Shown here: one piece after another, positions 45,669 to 55,356 of the stretch | How the letters are laid out: every line of letters begins with the position of its first letter | How positions within the stretch are numbered: the first letter of the stretch is position 1 | Assembly: GCF_900624995.1 (NCBI RefSeq) | Contig: NZ_UYXQ01000003.1 | Coordinates: forward strand, 124,001 to 188,000 | Direction of reading: 5' to 3' | Source: Pseudomonas antarctica | Lineage (GTDB): Bacteria > Pseudomonadota > Gammaproteobacteria > Pseudomonadales > Pseudomonadaceae | Length of the DNA: 64,000 bases | Program-made: the position numbers and the translations under genes | Notes under the pieces: generated by a model | Told to the model about the DNA's origin: nothing | Database searches by the model: none | What the model saw: the letters and a program-made list of their open reading frames with translations, nothing else

Positions 45669-47243
45669 ATGAACCCTCAAGCCCTCAAAGGCTCGGTCAG
45701 CCTGCTGGTCGCAGCCATGCTGCTGGCCAGCACTTCGGCCTTTGCCGACGGTGCGGCGGTGAAGGCGCCGACCATCGCCAAAGAACTGCAACAGGCCAAG
45801 ACCTACACCATCTCCAGCCCGCCAACCGCGCCACTGGAAATGGCCAAGCCAGACCTGCCGGACCTGTCGGGCTATACCGCCGCCGCGATGGAAAAAAAGA
45901 TCGTCAGAACCACGCCGGGCAAAATCAGCATCCGCCGCATGATGCAGGAAGATGCGCTCAAGGACTTTATCGGCGGCGACAACAAGATGGCCGAATGGGT
46001 GGTGCGCCAACACGGCATTCCCCAGGCGATCTTTGTCGACGACGGCTACATGAACCTCAAAGACCTGCTCGGCAAAGTGCCCAAGCAGTACCTCAGCGAA
46101 ACCTCGCCGGGTGTGTTTTTGGCCAAGCTGCCGATCGTGGTCGGGCGCAAAGGCATCTTGGAAATCGACAAGAACACCCAAGAGCTGCGCCTGTCCCAAC
46201 AAGCCGGTGCGTTCCTGATCAACGACGGCCAGTTGTTTGTGCGTGACACCAAAATCACCGGTTGGAATGAAAAGGCGAATGGCCCGGCGCTGTTTCAGTC
46301 GCCCAAGGAATTCCGCCCGTTCCTGCTGGCTTGGGGCGGCACCGAAACCTACGTCGCCAACAGCAAAATGGCCAGCTTCGGCTACGCCAACAGTAAGTCG
46401 TACGGGGTGAGTATTTCCCAGTACACGCCGAACATGGCCAAGGTGCTCAAGCGCCCTGAGCCGACTGGTTGGATTATCGATTCCGAATTCTCGGACATGT
46501 GGTACGGCTTCTACTGCTACGAAACCACCGGTTTTGTACTCAAGGGCAACACCTACAAAGACAACATCGTCTACGGCATTGACCCGCACGACCGTTCCCA
46601 CGGCCTGATCATCGCCGACAACACCGTCTACGGCACCAAGAAGAAGCACGGCATCATCATTTCCCGGGAAGTGAACGACAGCTTCATCTTCAACAACCGC
46701 AGCTACGACAACAAGCTCTCGGGCTTGGTGATCGACCGTAACAGCGTGAACAACCTGGTCGCCGACAACGAGATTTACCGCAACCACACCGACGGCATCA
46801 CGCTCTATGAGAGCGGCGACAACCTGCTGTGGGGCAACAAAGTGATCGCCAACCGTCGCCACGGCATTCGCATCCGTAACAGCGTGAACATTCGCCTGTA
46901 CGAAAACACCTCAATGGCCAACGGCCTGACCGGCGTGTACGGCCACATCAAGGATTTGACCGACACCGACCGCGACATCGCCCTCGACCCATTCGACGCC
47001 AAGGTCTCGCTGATCGTGGTCGGCGGTGAGCTGGCCGGTAACGGCAGCGGGCCGCTGTCGATCGACTCGCCATTGAGTGTCGAGCTGTATCGCGTGTCGA
47101 TGCTGGCGCCGACCAAATCCAGCGGCATCAGCTTCAACGGCGTGCTGGGTGATCGGCAGGAAGAAATTCTCGACCTGTTGGTACGCCAACAGAAAGCCGT
47201 GCTGATCGACCCTGTCGAACGCCAGACCGAAATGCAGGACTGA
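45669..47243 (+). CDS. algG: mannuronan C5-epimerase AlgG
   Basis: This 524-residue periplasmic epimerase converts some mannuronate residues in the polymer to guluronate. A signal peptide (ending AFA-DG) and an N-terminal domain precede a right-handed beta-helix with the catalytic DPHD (YGIDPHDRSHGLI) and CASH-type repeats (DNKLSGLVIDRNSVNNLVAD). I chose ATG 45669 with GGGAG upstream. ATG 45654 overlaps the algE stop and would add five residues. Confidence 0.95.
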   Translation: MNPQALKGSVSLLVAAMLLASTSAFADGAAVKAPTIAKELQQAKTYTISSPPTAPLEMAKPDLPDLSGYTAAAMEKKIVRTTPGKISIRRMMQEDALKDFIGGDNKMAEWVVRQHGIPQAIFVDDGYMNLKDLLGKVPKQYLSETSPGVFLAKLPIVVGRKGILEIDKNTQELRLSQQAGAFLINDGQLFVRDTKITGWNEKANGPALFQSPKEFRPFLLAWGGTETYVANSKMASFGYANSKSYGVSISQYTPNMAKVLKRPEPTGWIIDSEFSDMWYGFYCYETTGFVLKGNTYKDNIVYGIDPHDRSHGLIIADNTVYGTKKKHGIIISREVNDSFIFNNRSYDNKLSGLVIDRNSVNNLVADNEIYRNHTDGITLYESGDNLLWGNKVIANRRHGIRIRNSVNIRLYENTSMANGLTGVYGHIKDLTDTDRDIALDPFDAKVSLIVVGGELAGNGSGPLSIDSPLSVELYRVSMLAPTKSSGISFNGVLGDRQEEILDLLVRQQKAVLIDPVERQTEMQD

Positions 47244-47254
47244 GGATGACCCTT

Positions 47255-48700
47255 ATGCACCCACACATGATCAAACTGCTGAGCCTCTCGGGTCTGACCC
47301 TCGGCCTGCTGGCGGCCAGCCAAGGCGTACGCGCCGACGAAATCAAAGCCCCGACCTTCACCGCCGAACCGTGCTGCAGCCTGTGCCCGGCGGCCCATGA
47401 CGCGAAGAACTACACCACGCGTTATCAGCAGAACTTCACCACCCTGGTGCAAGCCCAGGGCGATTGGCTGTTCCGTACCCAGGAAGACCTGCGTACCGAA
47501 TTCGACACCAGCCCTGCCGGCTACAAACGCATGCAACAGCTGCACGATGCGTTCAAGGCCAAAGGCGTAGAGCTCGTGGTGGTGTACCAGCCGACCCGTG
47601 GCTTGGTGAACCGCAACAAGCTCAACCCCATCGATAAAGCCAAATTCGATTTCGACAAGGCACTGGGCAACTACAAAGCCATGCTCGGCCGTTTCGCCAA
47701 GATGGGTTATGTGGTGCCGGATTTGTCGCCGCTCACCAACGAGCAACTGCCGGATGAATTGCCGGCCCACGATTTCTACTTCCGCGGAGACCAACACTGG
47801 ACCCCATACGGTGCCCAGCGCACGGCGAAAATCGTCGGTGCCAAAGTGCGTGCAATGCCAGAGTTTGCCGATATTCCCAAGCGCGAATTCGAGACCAAGC
47901 GCTCGGGCCGCATGGGCAAAACCGGCACCCTGCACAACATGGCCGGGCAACTCTGCGGTACCAGCTACGCGATCCAGTACATGGACCAGTTCACCACCGA
48001 GCCCAAGGGCGAAGCCGGTGACGGCGACCTGTTCGGCGATTCGGGTAACCCGCAAATCACCCTGGTCGGCACCAGCCACAGCGGCAAGAACTACAACTTC
48101 GCCGGCTTCCTCGAACAGGAAATCGGTGCCGACATCCTCAACGTCGCCTTCCCTGGCGGTGGCCTGGAAGGCTCGATGATCCAGTACTTGGGCAGCGACG
48201 ATTTCCAGAAAAACCCGCCCAAGATTTTAATCTGGGAGTTCTCGCCGCTGTATCGCCTCGACCAAGAGACCATCTACCGCCAGATGATGGCGCTGCTCGA
48301 TAACGGCTGCGAAGGCAAGACCGCGCAGATGAGTGCCAGCACGACGCTGAAACCCGGCAAGAACGAATTACTGGTCAACAGTTCGAACAAAGACCTGCGC
48401 AACGCCAACCATCAAGTTGATATCCGCTTCGCCGACCCGTCGGTGAAAAACCTGCAAGCCACCCTCTGGTACATGAACGGGCGCCACGAGGACATCAAGA
48501 TCGAGAAACCCGAAACATCTGATACAGACGGGCGTTTCGCCTTTGAACTGCGCACCGATGACGACTGGGCCTCGCAGAACTTGCTGGCCGTGGAAGTGCA
48601 GGGCCCAGAAAAGGGTGCTGCCGCGCAGAAAGTCGACGCGAAAATTTGCACACGCAACGTATTCACCGCCGGCGGTCAACAGACTGCTTCGATGCCGTGA
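47255..48700 (+). CDS. algX: alginate O-acetyltransferase AlgX
   Basis: This 481-residue periplasmic SGNH-type acetyltransferase has a signal peptide ending GVRA-DE. Asp-x-His appears in [11 protein letters not shown] and the nucleophile Ser in [14 protein letters not shown]-terminal carbohydrate-binding module follows. AlgX puts the acetyl group on alginate. GAGG at 47242-47245 fits ATG 47255 best; ATG 47246 would add three residues. Cysteines near the mature N terminus (EPCCSLC) may form a disulfide. Confidence 0.94.
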   Translation: MHPHMIKLLSLSGLTLGLLAASQGVRADEIKAPTFTAEPCCSLCPAAHDAKNYTTRYQQNFTTLVQAQGDWLFRTQEDLRTEFDTSPAGYKRMQQLHDAFKAKGVELVVVYQPTRGLVNRNKLNPIDKAKFDFDKALGNYKAMLGRFAKMGYVVPDLSPLTNEQLPDELPAHDFYFRGDQHWTPYGAQRTAKIVGAKVRAMPEFADIPKREFETKRSGRMGKTGTLHNMAGQLCGTSYAIQYMDQFTTEPKGEAGDGDLFGDSGNPQITLVGTSHSGKNYNFAGFLEQEIGADILNVAFPGGGLEGSMIQYLGSDDFQKNPPKILIWEFSPLYRLDQETIYRQMMALLDNGCEGKTAQMSASTTLKPGKNELLVNSSNKDLRNANHQVDIRFADPSVKNLQATLWYMNGRHEDIKIEKPETSDTDGRFAFELRTDDDWASQNLLAVEVQGPEKGAAAQKVDAKICTRNVFTAGGQQTASMP

Positions 48701-48723
48701 ATAAGCGCGCAATGAGGTTAGCT

Positions 48724-49833
48724 ATGCAGAACATATTGATTCCATCGTTGCTGGGCTTGGCGATCTTCGCTGGCGCAGCCAACGCCGCCGCGCCACTGCG
48801 TCCACCCCAGGGGTATTTCGCCCCGGTGGAAGCGTTCAAGACCGGCGATTTCAAAAATGACTGCGACGCCATGCCGGCGCCGTACACCGGCTCGCTGCAA
48901 TTTCGCAGCAAGTACGAAGGGTCGGACAAGGCCCGGGCCACCCTGAATGTGCAATCTGAAAAAGCCTTTCGCGACAGCACCGCCGACATCACCAAGCTGG
49001 AAAAAGACACCAGCAAGCGCGTGATGCAGTTCATGCGCGACGGTCGCCCGCAACAGTTGGAATGTACGTTGAACTGGCTTACGAGCTGGGCCAAGGCGGA
49101 TGCGTTGATGTCCAAGGACTTCAACCACACCGGTAAGTCCATGCGCAAGTGGGCGCTGGGCAGCATGGCGTCGGCCTATGTACGCCTGAAGTTCTCCGAC
49201 TCGCACCCGCTGGCCAACCACCAGCAGGAATCGCAGCTGATCGAAGCCTGGTTCAGCAAAATGGCCGATCAGGTCGTCAGCGATTGGGACAACCTGCCGC
49301 TGGAAAAAACCAACAACCACTCCTACTGGGCCGCGTGGTCGGTGATGGCGACGTCCGTCGCCGTCAACCGTCGCGACCTGTTTGATTGGGCGGTGAAGGA
49401 ATACAAGGTCGGCGCCAACCAGGTCGATGACCAGGGCTTTTTGCCGAATGAATTGAAGCGTCAGCAACGGGCTTTGTCGTACCACAACTACGCACTCCCG
49501 CCGCTGTCGATGATCGCCAGTTTTGCCTTGGTCAACGGCGTGGACTTGCGCCAGGAAAACAACGGCGCGTTGAAACGCCTGGGCGACAAAGTGCTGGCCG
49601 GGGTGAAAGACCCGGAGATCTTCGCGCAGAAGAACGGCAAAGAGCAGGACATGAAGGACCTCAAGGAGGACATGAAATTTGCCTGGCTTGAGCCCTTCTG
49701 CACCCTCTACACCTGCGCCCCGGATGTGCTCGAGCGCAAGCACGGGATGCAGCCGTTCAAGACCTTCCGGCTCGGCGGTGACCTGACCAAGGTCTACGAC
49801 CCGACGCATGAAAAAGGCAACAAAGGTTCCTGA
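48724..49833 (+). CDS. algL: alginate lyase AlgL
   Basis: This 369-residue periplasmic PL5 alginate lyase has a signal peptide ending AANA. The catalytic region is [15 protein letters not shown], and other family blocks include [16 protein letters not shown] and [16 protein letters not shown]. It clears polymer trapped in the periplasm. I chose ATG 48724 with GAGG seven bases away. A run of repeat DNA separates it from algI. Confidence 0.95.
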   Translation: MQNILIPSLLGLAIFAGAANAAAPLRPPQGYFAPVEAFKTGDFKNDCDAMPAPYTGSLQFRSKYEGSDKARATLNVQSEKAFRDSTADITKLEKDTSKRVMQFMRDGRPQQLECTLNWLTSWAKADALMSKDFNHTGKSMRKWALGSMASAYVRLKFSDSHPLANHQQESQLIEAWFSKMADQVVSDWDNLPLEKTNNHSYWAAWSVMATSVAVNRRDLFDWAVKEYKVGANQVDDQGFLPNELKRQQRALSYHNYALPPLSMIASFALVNGVDLRQENNGALKRLGDKVLAGVKDPEIFAQKNGKEQDMKDLKEDMKFAWLEPFCTLYTCAPDVLERKHGMQPFKTFRLGGDLTKVYDPTHEKGNKGS

Positions 49834-49862
49834 AAAAACAACTGACGAAACTGGGTCCCAGT

Positions 49863-49949
49863 GTGGGAGCGGGCTTGCTCGCGAAGGCGGAGTGTCAGTC
49901 AACACATCCGTTACAGAACCACCGCTTTCGCGAGCAAGCCCGCTCCCAC
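49863..49949. repeat. REPIN inside the alginate operon, between algL and algI
   Basis: GTGGGAGCGGGCTTGCTCGC plus GAA at 49863-49885 is matched by its full complement at 49927-49949. They enclose 41 bases and make one long hairpin. It lies only 30 bases after the algL stop, splitting algD-L from algIJFA. Confidence 0.92.
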
Positions 49950-50003
49950 AGTTTGAGCCGGTTTCGTCAGTAGGAATGTAGTACCGCCCTCCCGCGAAAT
50001 CGT

Positions 50004-50019
50004 GGGGGGTTTGGGGGGG
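50004..50019 (+). other. G-tracts upstream of algI
   Basis: A run of six G, three T and seven G occurs 42 bases before the algI start, inside the algL-algI gap. It could form a G-rich structure in DNA or mRNA, or be prone to length change. It does not overlap a gene. Confidence 0.5.
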
Positions 50020-50060
50020 CCGTTGGCCCTTGACTGTCTGTTAAACATGGAGAGATCGGG

Positions 50061-51593
50061 ATGGTTTTCTCGTCCAATGTGTTCCTGTTTCTGTTCTTGC
50101 CGATCTTCCTCGGCTTGTACTACTTGAGCGGGCAACGCTATCGCAACCTGCTGCTGCTGATTGCCAGCTATGTGTTCTACGCCTGGTGGCGAGTGGACTT
50201 CCTGGCGCTGTTCGCCGCCGTCACGCTGTGGAATTACTGGATCGGCCTCAAGGTCGGTGCGGCCGGCGTGCGCACCAAGCCGGCTCAACGCTGGCTACTG
50301 TTGGGCGTGGCGGTCGACCTGTGCATTCTCGGCTACTTCAAATACGCCAACTTCGGTGTCGACAGCATCAACGTGATGATGAAGTCCGCGGGCCTGGAGC
50401 CGTTCATTCTCACCCACGTGCTGTTGCCGATCGGGATCTCGTTCTACATCTTCGAGTCCATCAGCTACATCATCGACGTGTACCGCGGCGACACCCCGGC
50501 GACCCGCAACCTCATCGACTTTGCGGCGTTCGTGGCGATCTTCCCGCACTTGATTGCCGGCCCCGTGTTGCGCTTTCGCGACCTGGCCGACCAGTTCAAC
50601 AACCGCACACACACCCTCGACAAGTTCTCCGAGGGCTGCACGCGGTTCATGCAGGGTTTCATCAAGAAAGTCTTCATCGCCGACACCCTGGCGGTGGTGG
50701 CCGACCATTGCTTCGCCCTGCAAAACCCCACCACCGGCGACGCCTGGCTCGGCGCGCTGGCCTACACCGCACAGCTGTACTTCGACTTCTCCGGCTACAG
50801 CGACATGGCCATTGGTTTGGGCTTGATGATGGGTTTCCGCTTTATGGAAAACTTCAAACAGCCGTACATCAGCCAGTCGATCACCGAGTTCTGGCGCCGC
50901 TGGCACATCAGCCTGTCGACCTGGCTGCGCGATTACCTGTACATCACCCTGGGCGGCAACCGTAAAGGCACGCTGACCACCTACCGCAACCTGTTCCTGA
51001 CCATGCTGCTCGGTGGCCTGTGGCACGGTGCGAACATCACCTACATCGTGTGGGGCGCCTGGCACGGTATGTGGTTGGCGATTGAAAAAGCCATCGGGCT
51101 CAACACCGCGCCGCGCAGCTTTAACGTGGTGCGCTGGGCCTTCACCTTCCTGCTGGTGGTGATGGGCTGGGTGATCTTCCGCTCGGAGAACCTGCACGTC
51201 GCCGGCCGTATGTACGGCGCGATGTTCAGCTTTGGCGAGTGGTCACTGTCGGAACTCAACCGCGCCAACCTCAACGGCCTGCAAGTGGCAACCCTGGTGG
51301 TGGCCTACGCAACGCTGGCGTTCTTTGGCCTGCGCGATTTCTACACCAACCGCCCTGCCGAGAAAGCCAAGCCAGCCGACCCGAGCCTGATCAAGGCCGT
51401 GCCGGGTGACAACCCGAGCAGCATCCACCAGCCAGGTTTCACCGTCGGCCAGGACGCCGCCGTGCAACCGGCCTACTGGACCGATGACTGGCCACGCTAC
51501 GCCATGCGCGCTGCGGTGCTGCTGCTGTTTGTGGCATCGATCCTGAAACTGTCGGCGCAGAGTTTCTCGCCGTTCCTTTACTTCCAATTCTGA
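50061..51593 (+). CDS. algI: alginate O-acetylation membrane protein AlgI (MBOAT)
   Basis: This 510-residue membrane-bound O-acyltransferase probably carries the acetyl group across the inner membrane for AlgJ and AlgX. Many transmembrane segments are visible, beginning SNVFLFLFLPIFLGLYYL. The MBOAT active-site His is in LLGGLWHGANITYIVWGAWH, with a second conserved block FWRRWHISLSTWLRDYLYI. It ends SFSPFLYFQF as in P. aeruginosa AlgI. It follows the REPIN-containing gap. Confidence 0.96.
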   Translation: MVFSSNVFLFLFLPIFLGLYYLSGQRYRNLLLLIASYVFYAWWRVDFLALFAAVTLWNYWIGLKVGAAGVRTKPAQRWLLLGVAVDLCILGYFKYANFGVDSINVMMKSAGLEPFILTHVLLPIGISFYIFESISYIIDVYRGDTPATRNLIDFAAFVAIFPHLIAGPVLRFRDLADQFNNRTHTLDKFSEGCTRFMQGFIKKVFIADTLAVVADHCFALQNPTTGDAWLGALAYTAQLYFDFSGYSDMAIGLGLMMGFRFMENFKQPYISQSITEFWRRWHISLSTWLRDYLYITLGGNRKGTLTTYRNLFLTMLLGGLWHGANITYIVWGAWHGMWLAIEKAIGLNTAPRSFNVVRWAFTFLLVVMGWVIFRSENLHVAGRMYGAMFSFGEWSLSELNRANLNGLQVATLVVAYATLAFFGLRDFYTNRPAEKAKPADPSLIKAVPGDNPSSIHQPGFTVGQDAAVQPAYWTDDWPRYAMRAAVLLLFVASILKLSAQSFSPFLYFQF

Positions 51594-51604
51594 GGGAGCC
51601 GACC

Positions 51605-52789
51605 ATGACCCGTTCATTCCGCGTCCTCTATATCGCGCTGTTCCTGCTAGTGCTGCTGGCCCTGGGCGCCTGGTCGATGCGCAGCTTCTTCGGCTTCAGC
51701 ACCAACGCCGACGCGACCGTGCTCAACGGCCGCTGGACCAAGGCCGTCGAGACGCACTACGACGACCAGTTTCCGATCAAGCGTATCGGCACCAACCTGT
51801 GGGCTGCGCTGGACTACAAGCTGTTCAACGAAGGCCGTCCTGGCGTGGTGCTGGGCCGCGATCACTGGCTGTACAGCGACGAGGAGTTCAACCCCACCGT
51901 CAATGAAGACCAGAACCTTGAGGGTAATTACGCGCTGGTCGAAGGCGTACGCCAGAAACTCAAAGCCCAAGGTATTCAGTTGGTCATGGCGATTGTGCCG
52001 GCCAAGGTGCGCTTGTACCCCGAACACCTGGGTGAAGTGAAACCGGCGAGCATCCACGCCAACCTGTACCAGGACTTCCACGCCCGTGTCGCCGCCGACA
52101 AGATCATCGCCCCGGACCTGCTTGGGCCCCTGCAACAGGCCAAGCTGGGCGGCCAGCAAGTGTTTCTGCGCACCGACACTCACTGGACGCCGGACGGCGC
52201 CGAAATTGCTGCCAAGCAATTGGCCAAGGTGATTAGCGAAAAGACCCCACTCAGCGGCGAGCCACAGCGCTTTGTGACCGAGGCCGAAAAGACCGAACCG
52301 CACAAAGGCGACCTGCGTCTATTCCTGCCGCTGGACCCGCTGTTTGAAAACCTGATGCCGCCCAAAGAGCCGCTGCAAAAACGCGTGACGCATTTGGTTG
52401 AAAACAAAGGCGACGACGCGCTGTTCAGCGACAGCGAAACCCCAGTGGCACTGGTCGGCACCAGCTACAGCGCCAACCCCAACTGGAACTTCGTCGGCGC
52501 GCTCAAGCAAGCCTTGCACAGCGACGTCATCAACTACTCAGAAGACGGCCACGGCCCGATTCTGCCAATGCTCAGCTACCTGAAAAGCGACGACTTCAAG
52601 AACAGCCCGCCACAGGTGCTGATCTGGGAGTTTCCTGAACGTTATCTGCCCGTCAATAACGAAATCGGTGACGCCGACCCACAGTGGGTTGCGCAGCTTA
52701 AACAAGCCGGTTCGCGCCAACAGAACATGGCACTGAATACACCCGCTAAACACCAAAAATCCGAGACGCCCGACCGGGCGCAAAACTGA
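51605..52789 (+). CDS. algJ: alginate O-acetyltransferase AlgJ
   Basis: This 394-residue periplasmic protein is related to AlgX but lacks a carbohydrate-binding module. It has an N-terminal membrane anchor (VLYIALFLLVLLALGAWSM), Asp-x-His in LRTDTHWTPDGAE and Ser in VGTSYSANPNWNF. It is needed for alginate acetylation with AlgI and AlgF. GGGAG precedes ATG 51605. Confidence 0.95.
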   Translation: MTRSFRVLYIALFLLVLLALGAWSMRSFFGFSTNADATVLNGRWTKAVETHYDDQFPIKRIGTNLWAALDYKLFNEGRPGVVLGRDHWLYSDEEFNPTVNEDQNLEGNYALVEGVRQKLKAQGIQLVMAIVPAKVRLYPEHLGEVKPASIHANLYQDFHARVAADKIIAPDLLGPLQQAKLGGQQVFLRTDTHWTPDGAEIAAKQLAKVISEKTPLSGEPQRFVTEAEKTEPHKGDLRLFLPLDPLFENLMPPKEPLQKRVTHLVENKGDDALFSDSETPVALVGTSYSANPNWNFVGALKQALHSDVINYSEDGHGPILPMLSYLKSDDFKNSPPQVLIWEFPERYLPVNNEIGDADPQWVAQLKQAGSRQQNMALNTPAKHQKSETPDRAQN

Positions 52790-52805
52790 AAGAGAGGTAA
52801 CTCAC

Positions 52806-53462
52806 ATGACTTTCACTACAACTCCTCGTCGTCTCGCCAAGACTCTGGCCCTGGCTGCCGGCATGAGCATCGTATCGATGTCCGCCTTCGCCGGGGGTGA
52901 TGCCGCGCTCTACGGCCCAACCGCGCCAAAAGGCTCGAGCTTCGTACGCGTCTACAACGCGTCAAACCAAGAAGTGAGCGCCACCGTCGGCGCGACCAAC
53001 CTGAGCGACGTTGCGCCGCTGGCCAGCAGTGACTTCAGCTTTATGCCCGGCGGCGACTACAGCGCCAAGGTCGGCAGCCAGACCGTGCCGGTCAAACTCG
53101 CCGCCGACCACTATTACACCCTGGTCAACAGCGGCAGCGGCCAGCCACAACTGATCGAAGAACCGCCGTTCAAGAACAAGCAGAAATCCCTGGTACGCGT
53201 GCAGAACCTCAGCGACAAGGCCCTGACCCTTAAAACCGCCGACGGCAAGACCGACGTGGTCAAGTCGGTGGCTGCCAAAGGCCGTGGCGAGCGCGAAATC
53301 AACCCGGTGAAGGTGAGCCTGGCGTTGTATGACGGTGACAAGAAAGTCGGCGATGTGAAGCCGGTTGCGTTGGAACGTGGTGAAGCGGCGGTGCTGTATG
53401 TGACCGGTTCTGGTTCGAGCATTTCGCCAGTCTGGGTCAAGCGCCCAGTGTCGACCCGCTGA
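52806..53462 (+). CDS. algF: alginate O-acetylation adaptor AlgF
   Basis: This 218-residue periplasmic protein has a signal peptide (ending AFA-GG) and two small beta domains (SFVRVYNASNQEVSATVG; KSLVRVQNLSDKALTLKTAD). It links AlgJ and AlgX during acetylation in known systems. GAGAGG precedes the start. A short REP hairpin follows before algA. Confidence 0.95.
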   Translation: MTFTTTPRRLAKTLALAAGMSIVSMSAFAGGDAALYGPTAPKGSSFVRVYNASNQEVSATVGATNLSDVAPLASSDFSFMPGGDYSAKVGSQTVPVKLAADHYYTLVNSGSGQPQLIEEPPFKNKQKSLVRVQNLSDKALTLKTADGKTDVVKSVAAKGRGEREINPVKVSLALYDGDKKVGDVKPVALERGEAAVLYVTGSGSSISPVWVKRPVSTR

Positions 53463-53486
53463 TTAGCTTTTGAAATTGACGCTCCC

Positions 53487-53519
53487 CCTGTAGGAGTCGG
53501 GCTTGCCCGCTCCCACAGG
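53487..53519. repeat. single REP hairpin between algF and algA
   Basis: CCTGTAGGAG and CTCCCACAGG pair with one mismatch, and inner GGGC/GCCC extend the stem. It is another REP-family sequence inside the alginate operon and has no T tract. Confidence 0.75.
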
Positions 53520-53552
53520 CTCTGACCCAAATCGATTCAAGGAGAAACATTC

Positions 53553-55004
53553 ATGATCCCAGTAATCCTTTCCGGTGGTAGCGGCTCACGTCTTTGGCCG
53601 CTTTCCCGTAAACAGTTCCCGAAGCAATTCCTGGCCCTGACCGGTGAGCACACGCTGTTCCAGCAAACCCTGGAACGCCTGGTGTTCGAAGGCATGGACT
53701 CCCCTATCGTGGTCTGCAACAAAGACCACCGTTTCATCGTCAATGAGCAACTGAGCACACGTAAGCTTGAGTGCCAGCGCATCCTGATGGAACCGTTCGG
53801 GCGCAACACCGCACCGGCCGTGGCCCTGACGGCGATGATGCTGGTCAACGAAGGCCGCGACGAACTGATGCTGGTGCTGCCGGCCGACCACGTGCTCGAC
53901 GACCAGAAAGCCCTGCAACGCGCCCTGGCCCTGGCCACCGTGGCGGCCGAGCGTGGCGAGATGGTGCTGTTCGGCGTGCCAGCGACCCGTCCGGAAACCG
54001 GTTATGGCTACATCAAGTCCGCCAACGATTCGCTGCTCCCCGAAGGCGTGAGCCGCGTACAGCAGTTCGTGGAAAAGCCCGATGAAAAACGCGCTGTCGA
54101 GTTCGTCAAAAGCGGCGGTTACTTCTGGAACAGCGGCATGTTCCTGTTCCGTGCCAGCCGCTTCCTCGAAGAGCTGAAAAAGCACGATCCGGACATCTAC
54201 GACACCTGCCTGCTGACCCTGGAACGCAGCGAGCAGACCGCCGACACCGTGACCTTCGACGAAGCTACTTTCGCCTGCTGCCCAGACAACTCCATCGACT
54301 ACGCCGTGATGGAAAAAACCCAGCGCGCCTGCGTGGTGCCGCTGAGTGCCGGCTGGAGCGACGTGGGTTGCTGGGCCTCGCTGTGGGCGGTCAACGACAA
54401 AGACGCCAACGGCAACGTCAGCAAAGGCGACGTGGTGATCCAGGACAGCCGCAACTGCATGATCCACGGCAACGGCAAGCTGGTCTCGGTGATCGGCCTG
54501 GACAACATCGTGGTGGTGGAAACCAAGGACGCGATGATGATTGCCCACAAGGACAAGGTCCAAGGCGTCAAGCAGATGGTCAGCACCCTCAACGACCAGG
54601 GCCGCAGCGAAACCCAGAACCACTGCGAAGTCTATCGCCCATGGGGTTCCTACGACTCGGTGGACATGGGCGGGCGGTTCCAGGTCAAGCACATCTCGGT
54701 AAAACCGGGCGCGTGCCTGTCACTGCAAATGCACCACCACCGCGCCGAACACTGGATCGTGGTCAGCGGCACCGCCGAAGTCACCTGTGACGAGAACGTG
54801 TTCCTGCTCTGCGAGAACCAGTCCACCTACATCCCGATCGCCTCGGTGCACCGCCTGCGCAACCCGGGCAAGATCCCGTTGGAGATCATCGAAGTGCAAT
54901 CGGGCAGCTACTTGGGCGAAGACGATATCGAGCGTTTCGAAGATATCTACGGGCGCTCCACGCCGATTGAACGTGGCGTGTCGGTGAAAACTATCGCGCA
55001 GTAA
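53553..55004 (+). CDS. algA: phosphomannose isomerase/GDP-mannose pyrophosphorylase
   Basis: This 483-residue bifunctional enzyme supplies GDP-mannose. The N-terminal pyrophosphorylase domain carries SGGSGSRLWPLSRKQFPKQF. The C-terminal cupin isomerase domain has LQMHHHRAEHWIVVSGTAEV. It is the last gene of the operon and is followed by a strong terminator. GGAG sits eight bases before the start. Confidence 0.97.
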   Translation: MIPVILSGGSGSRLWPLSRKQFPKQFLALTGEHTLFQQTLERLVFEGMDSPIVVCNKDHRFIVNEQLSTRKLECQRILMEPFGRNTAPAVALTAMMLVNEGRDELMLVLPADHVLDDQKALQRALALATVAAERGEMVLFGVPATRPETGYGYIKSANDSLLPEGVSRVQQFVEKPDEKRAVEFVKSGGYFWNSGMFLFRASRFLEELKKHDPDIYDTCLLTLERSEQTADTVTFDEATFACCPDNSIDYAVMEKTQRACVVPLSAGWSDVGCWASLWAVNDKDANGNVSKGDVVIQDSRNCMIHGNGKLVSVIGLDNIVVVETKDAMMIAHKDKVQGVKQMVSTLNDQGRSETQNHCEVYRPWGSYDSVDMGGRFQVKHISVKPGACLSLQMHHHRAEHWIVVSGTAEVTCDENVFLLCENQSTYIPIASVHRLRNPGKIPLEIIEVQSGSYLGEDDIERFEDIYGRSTPIERGVSVKTIAQ

Positions 55005-55018
55005 AACAGTCGTAAAAG

Positions 55019-55077
55019 AAGCCCTCACCCAGCCCATTGCGTCCCCTATCCGCAGTGGGCTGGGTGGGGGCTTTTTG
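55019..55077 (+). terminator. strong intrinsic terminator of the alginate operon
   Basis: AAGCCCTCACCCAGCCCA pairs with TGGGCTGGGTGGGGGCTT with one mismatch (18-base arms, 19-base loop), followed by TTTTTGT. It starts 15 bases after the algA stop. Confidence 0.92.
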
Positions 55078-55178
55078 TGTGGGCGTTGTGGTGACTGCGA
55101 TGGCGTCCGAAAGCACAACCGCCAGCATTGACCCCTGCCCCCTTCCTGCCTATCCTCGCGCCTGTCACGACTCATTCG

Positions 55179-55349
55179 TGATGAGGTTTGACGGCCTCCG
55201 ATACTCATAGGACCAAGCACAGCGTTATGGCGACTGTGCGTGGGGCGCTTTCGAGCGCGCCGGGTTCCTATGACCGGTCCGTCAACCTGCGCACAGTTGC
55301 CACCCATTCGTTTGACGGCGAAGCGTGGCAACTCCGATTTTCATAGGAG
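55179..55349 (+). repeat. duplicated leader module with two TCATAGGA translation-start signals
   Basis: TTTGACGGC followed by CGAT and TCATAGGA occurs twice: TTTGACGGC at 55185 with TCATAGGA ending at 55212, and TTTGACGGC at 55311 with TCATAGGA ending at 55348. The first TCATAGGA precedes the 39-codon leader ORF and the second precedes the DUF3077-like gene, so each copy supplies a ribosome-binding site. A TCACGA/TCGTGA hairpin lies just upstream. Confidence 0.6.
55227..55346 (+). CDS. 39-residue leader ORF coupled to the DUF3077-like gene
   Basis: This ORF starts ATG 55227, 14 bases after an ATAGGA. It encodes a peptide beginning MATVRGALSSAPGSYDRSVN and ending HSFDGEAWQLRFS. Its stop TAG (55344-55346) is inside the TAGGAG ribosome-binding site of the next gene, whose ATG is at 55357. 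Translation of the leader would therefore run ribosomes to the next start, a coupling arrangement. The peptide has no signal sequence or known motif. Whether the peptide matters, or only the act of translating it, is unknown. Confidence 0.55.
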   Translation: MATVRGALSSAPGSYDRSVNLRTVATHSFDGEAWQLRFS

Positions 55350-55356
55350 TTTTACC

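Noticed and set aside
44203..46862. Long minus-strand frames opposite algE and algG
   Set aside because: Shadows; the plus-strand proteins match alginate secretion and epimerase families throughout.
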